A stretch of DNA of 64,000 nt from Burkholderiales bacterium PBB3 (GCA_002256115.1 NKIK01000008.1:1-64000), one strand, 5' to 3'; counted from the first letter of the stretch, positions 17,828-27,104 are shown. A program made the numbers and translations. The notes: generated by a model from the sequence alone, not told the origin.

Positions 17828-18663
17828 TGTCTGACGTGATCAAATCTGCTGTGACTGATGCTCCAGTTACCTCTGTGCCCTTAAAACCGCTGGGCAAAGT
17901 GCTGGCCGTGACCAGCGGTAAAGGCGGCGTGGGCAAGACCTTTGTATCGGCCAATTTGGCTACTGCCCTGGCCAAGCTCGGCCACAAAGTCTTGGTGCTG
18001 GACGCTGATCTGGGCCTGGCCAATCTGGATGTGGTGCTGAATCTGTATCCAAAAATTACCCTGCACGATGTGTTCACCGGCAGAGCCAAGCTGGAAGAGG
18101 CCATTGTTAAAGCGCCCGGCGGATTCTCGGTGCTGCTGGCGGGCTCGGGGATGGTCGAGTATTCGCAACTGGCGCCCGAGGTGCGCGATGATTTTTTACA
18201 CATTATGAGCGGCTTGGTGCCGCACTACGACATTGTTTTGCTAGACACCGGCGCTGGCATTTCAGACGTCGTGCTGTTTGCCGTATCACTGGCGTCTGAA
18301 GTGATTGTGGTGGCTACCCCTGAACCCACGTCGCTGACCGATGCCTACGCTACGATAAAGGTGTTGGTGGGTCAGCAGAAGCGCCAGAACATCCGCATGG
18401 TCATCAACCAGGCCGCGCGCCTGGGTGATGGTCGGGCCATCACGGTGCAGTTGCAGCAGGTGCTGGACCGCTTTGTAGTCACCGAACCCGGCCGTCCGAT
18501 CAAGCTGATCCACATGGGAGACATCCCCGCCGACCCAGCAGTGCGCCAAGCCATCATGCGCCGCCAGCTGCTGATTCAGGCGACGCCGAGCTGCCCGGCG
18601 GCTTTGGCGATTGGTCAGCTCGCGCTCAAGATCGAAGAAGCGGTCATCACCCGCGGGCGCTGA
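17827..18663 (+). CDS. MinD/ParA family ATPase (FlhG-like)
   Basis: A 278-residue deviant-Walker ATPase. SGKGGVGKT is the deviant P-loop with its signature lysine, VLVLDADLGLANLD the A' motif, and IVLLDTGAGIS the Walker B. The similarity looks closest to FlhG/FleN/YlxH, which count or place flagella and other polar structures, but no flagellar gene is near. An N-terminal extension of about 25 residues precedes the ATPase core. I see no C-terminal amphipathic membrane helix of the MinD type. Coupling with the upstream diguanylate cyclase suggests a c-di-GMP-linked positioning or motility role; that is inference. Its end overlaps the convergent DUF429 gene by 17 bases. Confidence 0.88.
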   Translation: MSDVIKSAVTDAPVTSVPLKPLGKVLAVTSGKGGVGKTFVSANLATALAKLGHKVLVLDADLGLANLDVVLNLYPKITLHDVFTGRAKLEEAIVKAPGGFSVLLAGSGMVEYSQLAPEVRDDFLHIMSGLVPHYDIVLLDTGAGISDVVLFAVSLASEVIVVATPEPTSLTDAYATIKVLVGQQKRQNIRMVINQAARLGDGRAITVQLQQVLDRFVVTEPGRPIKLIHMGDIPADPAVRQAIMRRQLLIQATPSCPAALAIGQLALKIEEAVITRGR

Positions 18664-19471
18664 CAATCCAGCCTTCCAGTGGGTCAAAACCCGCTGGCAA
18701 ACCGTAGCGCCCCTGGCCCTGCATTTGTTGCACCCAGCCCCAGGCTGCCTGCACCAAACACAGCACCGCATCCAGCGAATCGCCTGAAGCATCTTCGGCC
18801 AGAGCATCGCGTTGGGCGTGGCTGAGCTTGATACGTAGCCCCAATCGCGACTGCCCGGCCTCCAGCGCGGTGATCAGGTCTTTGCGGGCAATCAGACGCT
18901 CCGACGTTTGTTTGGCAACCGTGTCGCTTTTGTAGCTACGCTGGCCGAGCACCTCACGCGCCAACAGGCCTGGATAAGCCTCCAGCGCGATACGGGGGTC
19001 TGCGGATTCGTGCATGCCTGGGAATGTCACGCCGGCGTCCAGCAAACGCGGTACGCCAGCATGCAGCATGTAGGCCACGGGCGGATTGACCCACTTCATC
19101 GACGGGCTGGAGCCTGCAGGGCGGTCGCAAGCGCGGTGGGCAAATTTGCCACCCGCCGGGCGGGAGTCACAAAAGGCTTTGAACTGCGTGCGAATGTCAG
19201 CACGGCTGAGCTGGGCGTAATAGCGAATGCTGGCCTCCCAGGTCTGCGGCCAGCCCAGAGCCACGATCAGCTCACGCGATAAACCGAAAGGCAGATCGAA
19301 GCCCCCCACCCAGGCATCCGGCTGCTGCAGCCAGGCGCTAAAAGCGTCCAGTGTGTCCAGGCGCTCCAGCCGCTCCAGTACCACGGCCGCACCGCGCAGG
19401 CCTCCGTGGGCCACCACGATGGGCTTGCGCCGGGTCGGGCTACTGGAAAAATCACAACCGATGAGATGCAT
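18647..19471 (-). CDS. DUF429 family protein
   Basis: A 274-residue protein of the DUF429 family, whose fold resembles RNase H-like nucleases. It begins MHLIGCDFSSSPTRRKPIVVA, with an early aspartate in a beta-strand context and later FDLPFGLSRELI, EAYPGLLAREVLG and a C-terminal DSLDAVLCLVQAA segment with a conserved-looking aspartate. The function is unknown. It lies 15 bases after the EamA transporter on the same strand and overlaps the convergent MinD-like gene. Confidence 0.85.
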   Translation of the reverse strand: MHLIGCDFSSSPTRRKPIVVAHGGLRGAAVVLERLERLDTLDAFSAWLQQPDAWVGGFDLPFGLSRELIVALGWPQTWEASIRYYAQLSRADIRTQFKAFCDSRPAGGKFAHRACDRPAGSSPSMKWVNPPVAYMLHAGVPRLLDAGVTFPGMHESADPRIALEAYPGLLAREVLGQRSYKSDTVAKQTSERLIARKDLITALEAGQSRLGLRIKLSHAQRDALAEDASGDSLDAVLCLVQAAWGWVQQMQGQGRYGLPAGFDPLEGWIVSARG

Positions 19472-19486
19472 GAACGAGTCTATGGG

Positions 19487-20368
19487 TTAGCCCAGCGCCA
19501 GTGCCATCACGCCCGCAGCGATGCTGGCCGCGCCTATGAGCCGAAACAGGCGGTCGCCCTCGCCTAGCAAATGCCCGCCAATCAATGCGGCAAACAACAT
19601 AGAGACCTCACGCGCAGGTGCTACGTGGCTCAGGGGCGCGACCTGCATTGCATACAACACCAGCACATAGGAGACGGGGCTGACCACCCCCACGATGGTG
19701 GCGTATTTCCACTGCAGCTTCCACTGGCGACGCACCTGGCCGGGGTCGCGCACCATGGCCGGTAGCAGCAGCCCTAGGCGCACAAAATTACCCATGTAGT
19801 CCACCAGAATGGGCGACATCAGCGCGACCTTGACGGCATAGCCATCCACCACGGTGTAGCTGGCAATGAAAACACCCGTGAGCAGGCCATACAACATGCC
19901 TTTGCGGATGCGCTGCGCCTGCTCGGGGCTGTGGGTGCCTTTGAACAACCCCGGCCCGCCTGCAATCAAAAATACGCCCCCGGCCACGGCCACAATGCCC
20001 AGGCCACCGAGTGCAGACAATTGCTCGCCCATCAGCGCAATGGCGGTCATAGAGGAAAGCAACGGCCCCGAGCCCCGGGCCAGGGGGTAGACGACCGTGA
20101 GGTCGGCCTTGCGGTAACCCCGCAGCAGGATGATGAAATAGACCGAATGCAGGACGCCGCTAACTACCACCAGCGTCCATTCCAGCTTGCCCCACGCGGG
20201 CACCTGTTGCCAGGCCAGCCATACGCCCAATGGTGCCCACACCACCATCATCACGACTGAACTGAAGAAGGAAAAACGCACATCACCACCAGCCTTCTTG
20301 GCCGCGATGTTCCAGCAAGCGTGAATGAGGCCGGCGAGGATAACTAGGGCTAAGGCACTAAGGGGCAC
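19487..20368 (-). CDS. EamA/DMT family transporter
   Basis: A 293-residue inner-membrane protein with about ten hydrophobic helices arranged as two EamA repeats. The first begins ALALVILAGLIHACWNIAAKK and the second MLYGLLTGVFIASYTVVDG. Such transporters export or import small metabolites; the substrate cannot be read from sequence. It lies upstream of the DUF429 gene and is separated from the BLUF gene by about 100 bases holding a family-2 hairpin repeat. Confidence 0.9.
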   Translation of the reverse strand: MPLSALALVILAGLIHACWNIAAKKAGGDVRFSFFSSVVMMVVWAPLGVWLAWQQVPAWGKLEWTLVVVSGVLHSVYFIILLRGYRKADLTVVYPLARGSGPLLSSMTAIALMGEQLSALGGLGIVAVAGGVFLIAGGPGLFKGTHSPEQAQRIRKGMLYGLLTGVFIASYTVVDGYAVKVALMSPILVDYMGNFVRLGLLLPAMVRDPGQVRRQWKLQWKYATIVGVVSPVSYVLVLYAMQVAPLSHVAPAREVSMLFAALIGGHLLGEGDRLFRLIGAASIAAGVMALALG

Positions 20369-20392
20369 TGGACGCGGACAGAAGATGTTTCA

Positions 20393-20468
20393 CCGCAGGG
20401 CCGCCCCAAGGTGAAATGCGGCCCCTCCGGGGGGCAGGAAATTACACGTAGTGAATGACCGTGGGGGC
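20393..20468 (-). repeat. Dispersed repeat family 2, copy 1, downstream of the BLUF gene
   Basis: On the minus strand it reads GCCCCCACGGTC, later CTGCCCCCCGGAGGGGCC and CTTGGGGCGGCCCTGCGG. It shares these blocks in order with the copies at 51477 and 55794. It begins about five bases after the BLUF stop in the same orientation. The C-run/G-run hairpin could act as an mRNA 3' end. Confidence 0.7.
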
Positions 20469-20472
20469 TAGA

Positions 20473-20895
20473 TCAAGCGCGACCGATGATGGATGCAGTG
20501 GCCATCAGTTCTTCCAGCAGCGCCAGAGATACTTGGCCCGACACGGAGTACGGATCAAGCTCCGGCTTTTCCGCATACTTCAGCAAGATGCTGCTGTTGA
20601 TTTTGGACATATTGACCTGACCCATGGTCCAGCCGCCAAAGCGTCGCTCAGTGATTTCTTCGTAATGCAGGAGGATCACGTCTTTGTGCCGCTTGTCTTG
20701 CTGGATATGACCGTACAGCTCGCTGACTGGAGATCGTCCGCCTTCAATGGCCTGCAGAAAAATCCCACCGCCGTAGCAAAGAATGCCGGTGATGCCTGAG
20801 GTGGGATTGAAGTGGCGGGACTGGGTGAGAATGGCTTCAATGGCTACATCACTGCGGTCCACAGCGCGGCTGGCATACAGAAGGCGAACAAGCAT
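20473..20895 (-). CDS. BLUF domain blue-light photoreceptor
   Basis: A 140-residue stand-alone BLUF protein, which binds FAD and senses blue light. The expected residues are present: the N-terminal tyrosine in LLYASRA (Tyr7), the asparagine in FNPTSGITGIL (Asn30), the glutamine in IFLQAIEG (Gln49), and a late W-T-M (GGWTMG). After the 95-residue BLUF core comes a short helical C-terminal extension of the kind that mediates output. No effector domain is fused, so the partner is unknown. It lies 28 bases downstream of folE on the same strand. Confidence 0.93.
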   Translation of the reverse strand: MLVRLLYASRAVDRSDVAIEAILTQSRHFNPTSGITGILCYGGGIFLQAIEGGRSPVSELYGHIQQDKRHKDVILLHYEEITERRFGGWTMGQVNMSKINSSILLKYAEKPELDPYSVSGQVSLALLEELMATASIIGRA

Positions 20896-20923
20896 CTTTT
20901 AACTTTCGAAAAATTAAACTGAA

Positions 20924-21643
20924 TCAAGACTTTTTGGGGATCAGCGACAAAAACTCACGGCGCAGATTAGGGTCCTTCAAGAACACCCCACGCATTACAG
21001 AATTAATCATCTTGCTGTCCATGTCTTTCACGCCGCGCCAAGACATACAGAAATGGCTCGCCTCCATCACGATGGCCAAGCCGTCAGGCTGGGTTTTCTC
21101 CTGGATCAGGTCGGCCAATTGCACTACCGCTTCTTCCTGAATCTGGGGACGTCCCATCACCCATTCGGCCAGGCGCGCATACTTTGACAGACCGATTACA
21201 TTGGTGTGCTCGTTAGGCATGATGCCAATCCAAATTTGACCCATCACCGGGCAAAAGTGATGGCTACAAGCGCTGCGCACCGTGATCGGACCGACGATCA
21301 TCAACTCGTTCAGGTGGCCCACATTGGGGAATTCGGTAATGGACGGTGCCTGTACGTAGCGGCCCTTGAAGACCTCGTTGAGGTACATCTTGGCGACACG
21401 GCGCGCGGTGTTGCCGGTGTTGTGGTCGTGCTCGGTGTCAATCACCATGCTGTCGAGCACGCCCTGCATTTTCTCTTCCACTTCATCCAGCAACTTTTCT
21501 AATTCGCCGGGTTCGATGAACTCGGCGATGTTGTCGTTGGCGTAGTAGCGTTTGCGCGAAGCTGCTAGACGTTCGCGGATTTTCACGGAGACGGGAGTGC
21601 CTTCATCGGTCACGGTGGGGTTCATGCTGATTTCACGGGTCAT
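20924..21643 (-). CDS. folE: GTP cyclohydrolase I (FolE)
   Basis: It converts GTP to dihydroneopterin triphosphate, the first step of folate synthesis. The zinc-binding motif C-S-H-H-F-C-P is present, as are IVGPITVRSACSHH, MPNEHTNVIGLSKYAR and the late HFCMSWRGVKD. The length is 239 residues from the ATG at 21643; an ATG six codons later is also possible and neither has a strong ribosome site. Its product is the substrate of NudB, encoded 2 kb upstream on the same strand beyond clsB and ybhP. Confidence 0.96.
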   Translation of the reverse strand: MTREISMNPTVTDEGTPVSVKIRERLAASRKRYYANDNIAEFIEPGELEKLLDEVEEKMQGVLDSMVIDTEHDHNTGNTARRVAKMYLNEVFKGRYVQAPSITEFPNVGHLNELMIVGPITVRSACSHHFCPVMGQIWIGIMPNEHTNVIGLSKYARLAEWVMGRPQIQEEAVVQLADLIQEKTQPDGLAIVMEASHFCMSWRGVKDMDSKMINSVMRGVFLKDPNLRREFLSLIPKKS

Positions 21644-21682
21644 GGAGTTGCACCAATGCTACCAGTCTTTGAATAATAAGGT

Positions 21683-21740
21683 TTTTAGCCTGGAGCCCTC
21701 TATTTCAGTGCGGGAGCAGCTATCACTTTAATAGCGAAAC
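21683..21740 (+). repeat. Dispersed repeat family 1, copy A, at the clsB 3' end
   Basis: It contains TAGCCTGGAGCCC, GTGCGGGAGCAGCTATCAC and TTTAATAGCG. The clsB stop codon (21728-21730, minus strand) and its last codons Arg-Tyr lie within the element. GCTAT and ATAGC can pair across the spacer. Confidence 0.75.
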
Positions 21741-22975
21741 CCGGTAATAAACAGCATCGTGCGCATCACAGCAAATGCCAAGCGGTCCAAAACACGGTGG
21801 CGCAAAGAGCGTTGCGAAAGTCGCGTGGCGTCCAGGGGCGTGGCGCTGTGCTCCATGGCGTGCACCAAATGGCCTCGCAATTCTGCCGCCAGGGGGGTGT
21901 GGCTCCAAACCACATTGGCCTCGCGGGCCAGTAGCAGGCTCAAAGGGTCCAGATTGGAAGAACCCACCGTGGCCCATTCACCATCGATGACCGCCACCTT
22001 GGCATGCAGCAAGCTGGCGGAGTACTCATAAACCTCGATGCCCGCAGTCAGCAAGCTGGCCATGACCGGGCGCGAAGCATGGAATTGCATGAAGTTGTCG
22101 TAACGCCCCTGAAGCAGTAACTGCACCCGCACACCGCGGCGTCGCGCATGAAACAGCGCCTTGCGCAGACGCCGCCCCGGCAAAAAATACGCGTTGGCAA
22201 TGATGATTTCATGCCGGGCGCTGCCGATGGCCTGCCGGTAAGCCCGCTCAATGCGTGCGCGGTTGCGCAGGTTGTCCCGCAATAGCAGTGCAGCATGCAC
22301 TCCTGCGTAAACCGTAGAGTCGGCAGTGCCCATTGCAAGGTCTGGCGCAGGGCTACCGGGTTGTGATGCGGCCGCATCCCGAGTTGATTTTTTACCTTGC
22401 TTCCAAACCCGACCAGCAGCCTTGAATTGGCCTTGCCGTAGCTCCTCGGTCATCTGAAGCCGGTGCCAGAGCTGGGTCATACTGCGCAGCATGTCGGCCA
22501 CCAAGGGGCCCTGCAATTGCAACGCAAAATCGTAACGGGGCGCATCCAGAGCGCCGTGCCCCGGCTCGATCAGGTCGTCCACAAAATTGATACCACCACA
22601 GAAAGCCACAGAACGGTCCACCACACACAATTTGCGGTGCAACCGCCGCCAACGCACAGGATTCAGCAAGCCTACCGGCCCCAATGGAGAGAAGCGATGC
22701 CATTGCACGCCCGCCACGTCGAATCGCTGCCGCCAGGCGGCAGGCACGGTGAGCGTACCGATGCCATCGATCAGCAGGTAAACCGCAACGCCCCGCGCTG
22801 CCGCGCGCTCTAGGGCTTCCGCCACCAGCAAGCTTGCGGCTTCAAAGTCGAAGATAAAAGTCTCGATGCGTACTTCGCGCTGGCTGCGGTCCACCGCCCG
22901 AATCAGCGCCGGAAAAAAATCTGCACCGCCTTGCAACAAGCGCACGCTGTGACCACCCTGCAAGCCCTGTAGCAT
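21728..22975 (-). CDS. clsB: ClsB-like cardiolipin synthase (phospholipase D family)
   Basis: A 415-residue phospholipase D superfamily enzyme, expected to make cardiolipin from phosphatidylglycerol at the inner membrane. Two HKD motifs are present: H-R-K-L-C-V-V-D in the first half and H-A-K-V-A-V-I-D in the second, each followed by GG-N or GSSN. The length matches E. coli ClsB (413). It overlaps the stop of the upstream endonuclease/phosphatase-like gene by one base, the same gene pair as ybhP-clsB in E. coli. Its last codons and stop derive from a family-1 repeat. Confidence 0.92.
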   Translation of the reverse strand: MLQGLQGGHSVRLLQGGADFFPALIRAVDRSQREVRIETFIFDFEAASLLVAEALERAAARGVAVYLLIDGIGTLTVPAAWRQRFDVAGVQWHRFSPLGPVGLLNPVRWRRLHRKLCVVDRSVAFCGGINFVDDLIEPGHGALDAPRYDFALQLQGPLVADMLRSMTQLWHRLQMTEELRQGQFKAAGRVWKQGKKSTRDAAASQPGSPAPDLAMGTADSTVYAGVHAALLLRDNLRNRARIERAYRQAIGSARHEIIIANAYFLPGRRLRKALFHARRRGVRVQLLLQGRYDNFMQFHASRPVMASLLTAGIEVYEYSASLLHAKVAVIDGEWATVGSSNLDPLSLLLAREANVVWSHTPLAAELRGHLVHAMEHSATPLDATRLSQRSLRHRVLDRLAFAVMRTMLFITGFRY

Positions 22976-23718
22976 CAGCTACCCGCGTGTGGCATGTCAA
23001 ACTCGCCAATCAGGGGCAAGTGATCCGACATGCGTCCCCAGATCGGTCCGCGCGGTACGTGGCAACTCAGGGGCGTCAACCCGCGGGCGTAGATGTGGTC
23101 CAGCTGGACCACTGGCAAACGGGATGGAAAGGTCGCCACCTTATTCTGGTCAAAAGACCGCAACCCCACATGGGCCAGGGACGAGCCCACCAGCGCACTC
23201 CAGTCATTGAAATCTCCCGCCACCAAAACAGCGGCCGTCGCAGGAATTTCGCGTTGAATGTAACTAACCAGCTGCGCCAACTGGCGCACCCGGCTGGCAC
23301 GTATCAGGCCCAGATGGACCACGATTACATGCACCGACTGGTCCTCGACCTGCACTTCGGTGTGCAGCAGGCCGCGCTGCTCAAACCGGTGGTCCGACAT
23401 GTCCTCATGTTGGTGGCGTACCACGGGCCAGCGGCTGAGCATGGCGTTGCCGTGCTCGCCATGGCGTGTGGTGGCGTTGGTGCGGTACACCGCCTCATAA
23501 CCTTCGGGCGCCAGGTAGTCGGCCTGAGGCATATCCGGCCAGTGCTGAAAGTACTTGGCCTCCAGGCGATGAACGCTGCGCACCTCTTGCAGGCAAACGA
23601 TATCGGCGTCCAACTGCTCGATGGCGTGGCCCAGATTGTGAATTTCCAGGCGGCGACGGGGGCCGAAGCCCTGCACGCCTTTGTGGATGTTGTAGGTGGC
23701 GACGCGTACCCGAGTCAT
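22975..23718 (-). CDS. YbhP-like endonuclease/exonuclease/phosphatase family protein
   Basis: A 247-residue protein of the exonuclease III / inositol phosphatase fold. Visible motifs are VATYNIHKGVQG at the start, CLQEVR with the metal-binding glutamate, VAGDFNDW, and SDHLPLIGEF at the end. It is the counterpart of E. coli YbhP, encoded next to clsB, and is thought to be linked to phospholipid metabolism, though its substrate is not settled. Its start overlaps the nudB stop by four bases (ATGA) and its stop overlaps the clsB start by one. Confidence 0.9.
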   Translation of the reverse strand: MTRVRVATYNIHKGVQGFGPRRRLEIHNLGHAIEQLDADIVCLQEVRSVHRLEAKYFQHWPDMPQADYLAPEGYEAVYRTNATTRHGEHGNAMLSRWPVVRHQHEDMSDHRFEQRGLLHTEVQVEDQSVHVIVVHLGLIRASRVRQLAQLVSYIQREIPATAAVLVAGDFNDWSALVGSSLAHVGLRSFDQNKVATFPSRLPVVQLDHIYARGLTPLSCHVPRGPIWGRMSDHLPLIGEFDMPHAGS

Positions 23719-24221
23719 GACCCCGCACCTACCGTCGGCAGAACGGCACGCGCCATGGCTGGCAAGCTCAAAATCGCTTCAGCGTTAGAGGGTGAAAAAC
23801 ACAGATCGGCCGCATCGCTGTAGGGCAGCCACTGGTAGGCCGTATGTTCGCGCGGGTTCAGCGTCACCGGCAGTCGCTCGGGCACTTGCAGGCCAAACAG
23901 CCGCTCGGTGTTGTGCGTCACGCCCGCTGCGTAACGGTGCAGCCAGCGGGGGTAGATGGTGTAGATGTTTTCCAGATTCCAGTCCTGCAAATGAGAGGCC
24001 AATGGGGTGCCGGGCTGGCAGTCAATGCCGGTTTCCTCCAGCACCTCGCGGGCTGCGGTGGTGGCCCAGGCTTCATCCTCTGCGTCCTTGCTGCCGGTGA
24101 CCGACTGCCAGAACACCTGACCGGCCTCCCAGGCTTCGGCTCTGCGAATCAGCAATACGTCCAGCGCGGGCGTATAGATCACTACCAACACGGACTGGGG
24201 AATTTTGAAAGCTTGGGACAT
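23715..24221 (-). CDS. nudB: NudB, dihydroneopterin triphosphate diphosphatase
   Basis: A 168-residue Nudix hydrolase that removes pyrophosphate from the FolE product in folate synthesis. The Nudix box reads G-S-x5-E...AAREVLEETGI, and KIPQSVLVVIYT plus FWQSVTGS are typical of NudB. The ATG at 24221 is two bases after the T-run of the aspS terminator, so there is no normal ribosome site; an in-frame TTG at 24239 lies inside the hairpin. Translation may depend on opening of that hairpin or on upstream coupling. It is the first gene of the nudB-ybhP-clsB overlap set. Confidence 0.9.
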   Translation of the reverse strand: MSQAFKIPQSVLVVIYTPALDVLLIRRAEAWEAGQVFWQSVTGSKDAEDEAWATTAAREVLEETGIDCQPGTPLASHLQDWNLENIYTIYPRWLHRYAAGVTHNTERLFGLQVPERLPVTLNPREHTAYQWLPYSDAADLCFSPSNAEAILSLPAMARAVLPTVGAGS

Positions 24222-24227
24222 AAAAAA

Positions 24228-24251
24228 GGGCGCTATCAAAGCGCCCTTTCA
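24228..24251 (-). terminator. Rho-independent terminator after aspS
   Basis: On the minus strand GGGCGCT-TTGAT-AGCGCCC is followed by TTTTTT. It begins about 20 bases after the aspS stop and its T-run ends next to the nudB ATG. Confidence 0.85.
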
Positions 24252-24270
24252 TTGTGCACTAAGCCTGCAC

Positions 24271-26085
24271 TCAACCCACTTTGGGGGCTTCGAGCGTGCG
24301 TAAGCGGATGTGCAACTCGCGCAATTGTTTTTCATCCACCGGGCTGGGAGCCTGCGTCAGCAAACACTGGGCACGCTGGGTTTTGGGGAAGGCAATCACG
24401 TCACGGATGGACTCGGCACCGGTCATCATCGTAACGATGCGGTCCAGGCCGAAAGCCAAGCCACCGTGTGGGGGCGCACCGTACTGCAACGCGTCCAGCA
24501 GGAAGCCGAACTTGAGCTGGGCTTCTTCGGGCGAGATCTTCAGCGCGTCGAACACCTTTTGCTGCACATCGGCGCGGTGGATACGAACGGAACCGCCGCC
24601 CATTTCCCAGCCGTTCAAGACCATGTCGTAGCCCTGCGAGATGCACTTCTCAGGCGCTGTGACCATCCAGTCTTCGTGGCCGGCCTTGGGCGCGGTGAAG
24701 GGGTGATGCACGGCGGTGTAGCGCTGGTTTTCCTCGTCGAATTCGAACATCGGGAAATCCACCACCCACATCGGGCGCCAGCCGGCGGTGAACAAGCCGT
24801 TCTTCTTGCCAAACTCGCTGTGGCCAATCTTGATACGCAGCGCACCGATGGCGTCGTTGACGATTTTTTCCTTGTCAGCGCCGAAGAAAATCAGGTCACC
24901 ATCTCGCGCGCCGGTGCGCTCCAGCACCGCAGCCAAGGCTGCGTCGTGGATGTTCTTGACGATAGGCGATTGCAGGCCGTCACGGCCTTTGGCCAGCTCG
25001 TTCACACGGATGTAGGCCAGGCCCTTGGCGCCGTAGATCTTGACGAACTCGGTGTAGGCATCGATCTCACCGCGGCTGATGCCGCCACCCTCGGCTGAAC
25101 CACCGGGGATGCGCAGGGCCACCACACGGCCGCCCTTCATGGTGGCGGCGCCGGAGAAGACCTTGAAGTCCACATCCTTCATCACGTCGGTCAGTTCAGC
25201 GAACTGCAGGTTCACGCGCAAATCAGGTTTGTCGGAGCCATACAGGCGCGCGGCGTCCTGGTAGGTCATGACCGGGAACTCGCCCAGGTCCACACCGATG
25301 GTGTTCTTGAACACCGTAGTGATCATGCCCTGGAACATGTCACGAATGTCTTCTTCCGTCAGGAAGGAGGTTTCAATATCGATCTGGGTGAATTCGGGCT
25401 GGCGGTCGGCGCGCAAGTCTTCGTCGCGGAAGCACTTGGTGATTTGGTAGTAGCGATCAAAGCCCGCCACCATCAGCAGCTGCTTGAACAACTGGGGCGA
25501 CTGGGGCAACGCGAAGAACATACCATCGTGTACGCGGCTTGGCACCAGGTAGTCGCGCGCGCCTTCGGGCGTGCTCTTGGTGAGCATCGGGGTTTCGATA
25601 TCGACAAAACCGTTGGCGTCCAGAAACTTGCGCACTTCCATGGACACGCGGTAACGCAGCATCAGGTTGTTCTGCATGTAAGGGCGGCGCAGGTCCAGCA
25701 CGCGGTGCGTCAGGCGGGTGGTCTCGGACAGGTTTTCGTCGTCGATCTGGAACGGAGGAGTCACCGAGGCGTTGAGCACGGTCAGCTCATGGCACAAAAC
25801 TTCAATCTTGCCGCTCTTGAGACTGTCGTTGGTCGTGCCTGCGGGGCGTGCGCGCACCAGACCCTTGATCTGCACACAGTATTCGTTGCGAATCTCTTCG
25901 GCCACCTTGAACATGTCGGCACGATCTGGGTCGCAGACCACCTGCACGTAACCTTCGCGGTCACGCACATCGACAAAAATCACGCCACCGTGGTCACGAC
26001 GACGGTTGACCCAACCACACAGGGTTACGGTTTCGCCCAACAGGGCTTCGGTCACAAGACCGCAATAGTGAGTGCGCATGGCCAT
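24271..26085 (-). CDS. aspS: Aspartyl-tRNA synthetase
   Basis: A 604-residue class II synthetase that charges tRNA-Asp. The N-terminal OB-fold anticodon domain ([23 protein letters not shown]) is followed by the catalytic domain with the motif 2 region [16 protein letters not shown] and motif 3 GLAFGLDRI. The bacterial GAD insertion lies in the middle (about 300-400). An ATG two codons later is an alternative start. Whether it is discriminating or also charges tRNA-Asn cannot be decided here. The gene lies 26 bases after the DUF502 gene and is followed by a strong terminator. Confidence 0.97.
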   Translation of the reverse strand: MAMRTHYCGLVTEALLGETVTLCGWVNRRRDHGGVIFVDVRDREGYVQVVCDPDRADMFKVAEEIRNEYCVQIKGLVRARPAGTTNDSLKSGKIEVLCHELTVLNASVTPPFQIDDENLSETTRLTHRVLDLRRPYMQNNLMLRYRVSMEVRKFLDANGFVDIETPMLTKSTPEGARDYLVPSRVHDGMFFALPQSPQLFKQLLMVAGFDRYYQITKCFRDEDLRADRQPEFTQIDIETSFLTEEDIRDMFQGMITTVFKNTIGVDLGEFPVMTYQDAARLYGSDKPDLRVNLQFAELTDVMKDVDFKVFSGAATMKGGRVVALRIPGGSAEGGGISRGEIDAYTEFVKIYGAKGLAYIRVNELAKGRDGLQSPIVKNIHDAALAAVLERTGARDGDLIFFGADKEKIVNDAIGALRIKIGHSEFGKKNGLFTAGWRPMWVVDFPMFEFDEENQRYTAVHHPFTAPKAGHEDWMVTAPEKCISQGYDMVLNGWEMGGGSVRIHRADVQQKVFDALKISPEEAQLKFGFLLDALQYGAPPHGGLAFGLDRIVTMMTGAESIRDVIAFPKTQRAQCLLTQAPSPVDEKQLRELHIRLRTLEAPKVG

Positions 26086-26111
26086 AGCTTGCTTCTTTTT
26101 TCTAAGGGAAA

Positions 26112-26759
26112 TTATTGGGAAGGCGTCACATCGACCCTGCTGCCTGCAGGTACGACGGAGCCCATGGAAATTACGTACGTCAAGGCCTGGTCTACGCTCA
26201 TGTTCAGCTCAATGACATCGGTGCGTGGAATCATCAGGAAAAAGCCACTAGTCGGGTTCGGCGTGGTGGGCACATACACACTGATCAAGTCGGCACCCAA
26301 GTGCTCAGCAACCTCACCAGTGGGAACGCCGGTCTGGAACGCAATGGTCCAACTACCCTGGCGTGGGTACTGAATCAGCAAAGCCGTGCGAAAGGCATTG
26401 CCGTTGCTGGAGAACAGTGTGTCTGAAACTTTCTTGACACTGTTGTAAATGGATTTGAAGATGGGAATATTGGTGAAAACTTTGTCCAATTGCTTAAGCC
26501 ACCAACGCCCCGCAACGTTGGAAACCAAAGCCCCAGTGACCAGCAAAGTGGCCGCTACCATCAGCACGCCCAGGCCCGGAATATTGCGCAGTTGCATCCA
26601 GCCAGGCGCCATGCTGGCCGGGGTGATGGCAGCCAGGCCAGACAACAGCCCGCCCAATACCGAATCCAGCGCGCCAATGAGCTGCAACAGCACCCAAATC
26701 GTGATTGCCAAGGGCAACCAAACCATCAGGCCGGTGAGCAGGTATTTTTTAAAGGGCAC
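26112..26759 (-). CDS. DUF502 family membrane protein
   Basis: A 215-residue protein with two N-terminal hydrophobic segments ([20 protein letters not shown] and a second at about 60-85) followed by a soluble part with [17 protein letters not shown] and [18 protein letters not shown]. This is the DUF502 architecture; its function is unknown to me. The start is a GTG with only a weak GGA upstream. It sits between fmdB and aspS, as in many betaproteobacteria. Confidence 0.88.
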   Translation of the reverse strand: MPFKKYLLTGLMVWLPLAITIWVLLQLIGALDSVLGGLLSGLAAITPASMAPGWMQLRNIPGLGVLMVAATLLVTGALVSNVAGRWWLKQLDKVFTNIPIFKSIYNSVKKVSDTLFSSNGNAFRTALLIQYPRQGSWTIAFQTGVPTGEVAEHLGADLISVYVPTTPNPTSGFFLMIPRTDVIELNMSVDQALTYVISMGSVVPAGSRVDVTPSQ

Positions 26760-26786
26760 GATAGATCCAAACGCTGTAAAAGGAAT

Positions 26787-27104
26787 TCAGGTGTTTGAAG
26801 CTGCAGGTGCAGAGGGCGTAGCCGGTGCGGTATCCGCCTTGGCGGGCGCGGCAGACTCTGCGGCAGGGGTGGCATTTGTGCCAGATTCAGCGTTGGTGGA
26901 CGGCGCGGGGGTACCGGTGCCGCCACCCTTGAAATCGGTGGCGTACCAACCGGAGCCCTTCAACTGAAAGCCAGCGGCAGTCAGCTGTTTTTTGAACGAT
27001 GGTTTTGCACAGTTGGGGCAAGTTTCCAGCGGCGCGTCGGACATTTTTTGCAATACGTCCTTGGCAAACCCGCAGGACTCGCATTTGTAGGCGTATATGG
27101 GCAT
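26787..27104 (-). CDS. FmdB family zinc-ribbon protein
   Basis: A 105-residue protein whose first 45 residues form a zinc ribbon: MPIYAYKCESCG, then ETCPNCAKP, giving two C-x-x-C pairs. FQLKGSGWYATDF follows and the tail is a low-complexity Ala/Pro/Thr stretch. FmdB-like proteins are thought to be small regulators, but the role here is unknown. It lies between ubiB and the DUF502 gene. Confidence 0.88.
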   Translation of the reverse strand: MPIYAYKCESCGFAKDVLQKMSDAPLETCPNCAKPSFKKQLTAAGFQLKGSGWYATDFKGGGTGTPAPSTNAESGTNATPAAESAAPAKADTAPATPSAPAASNT

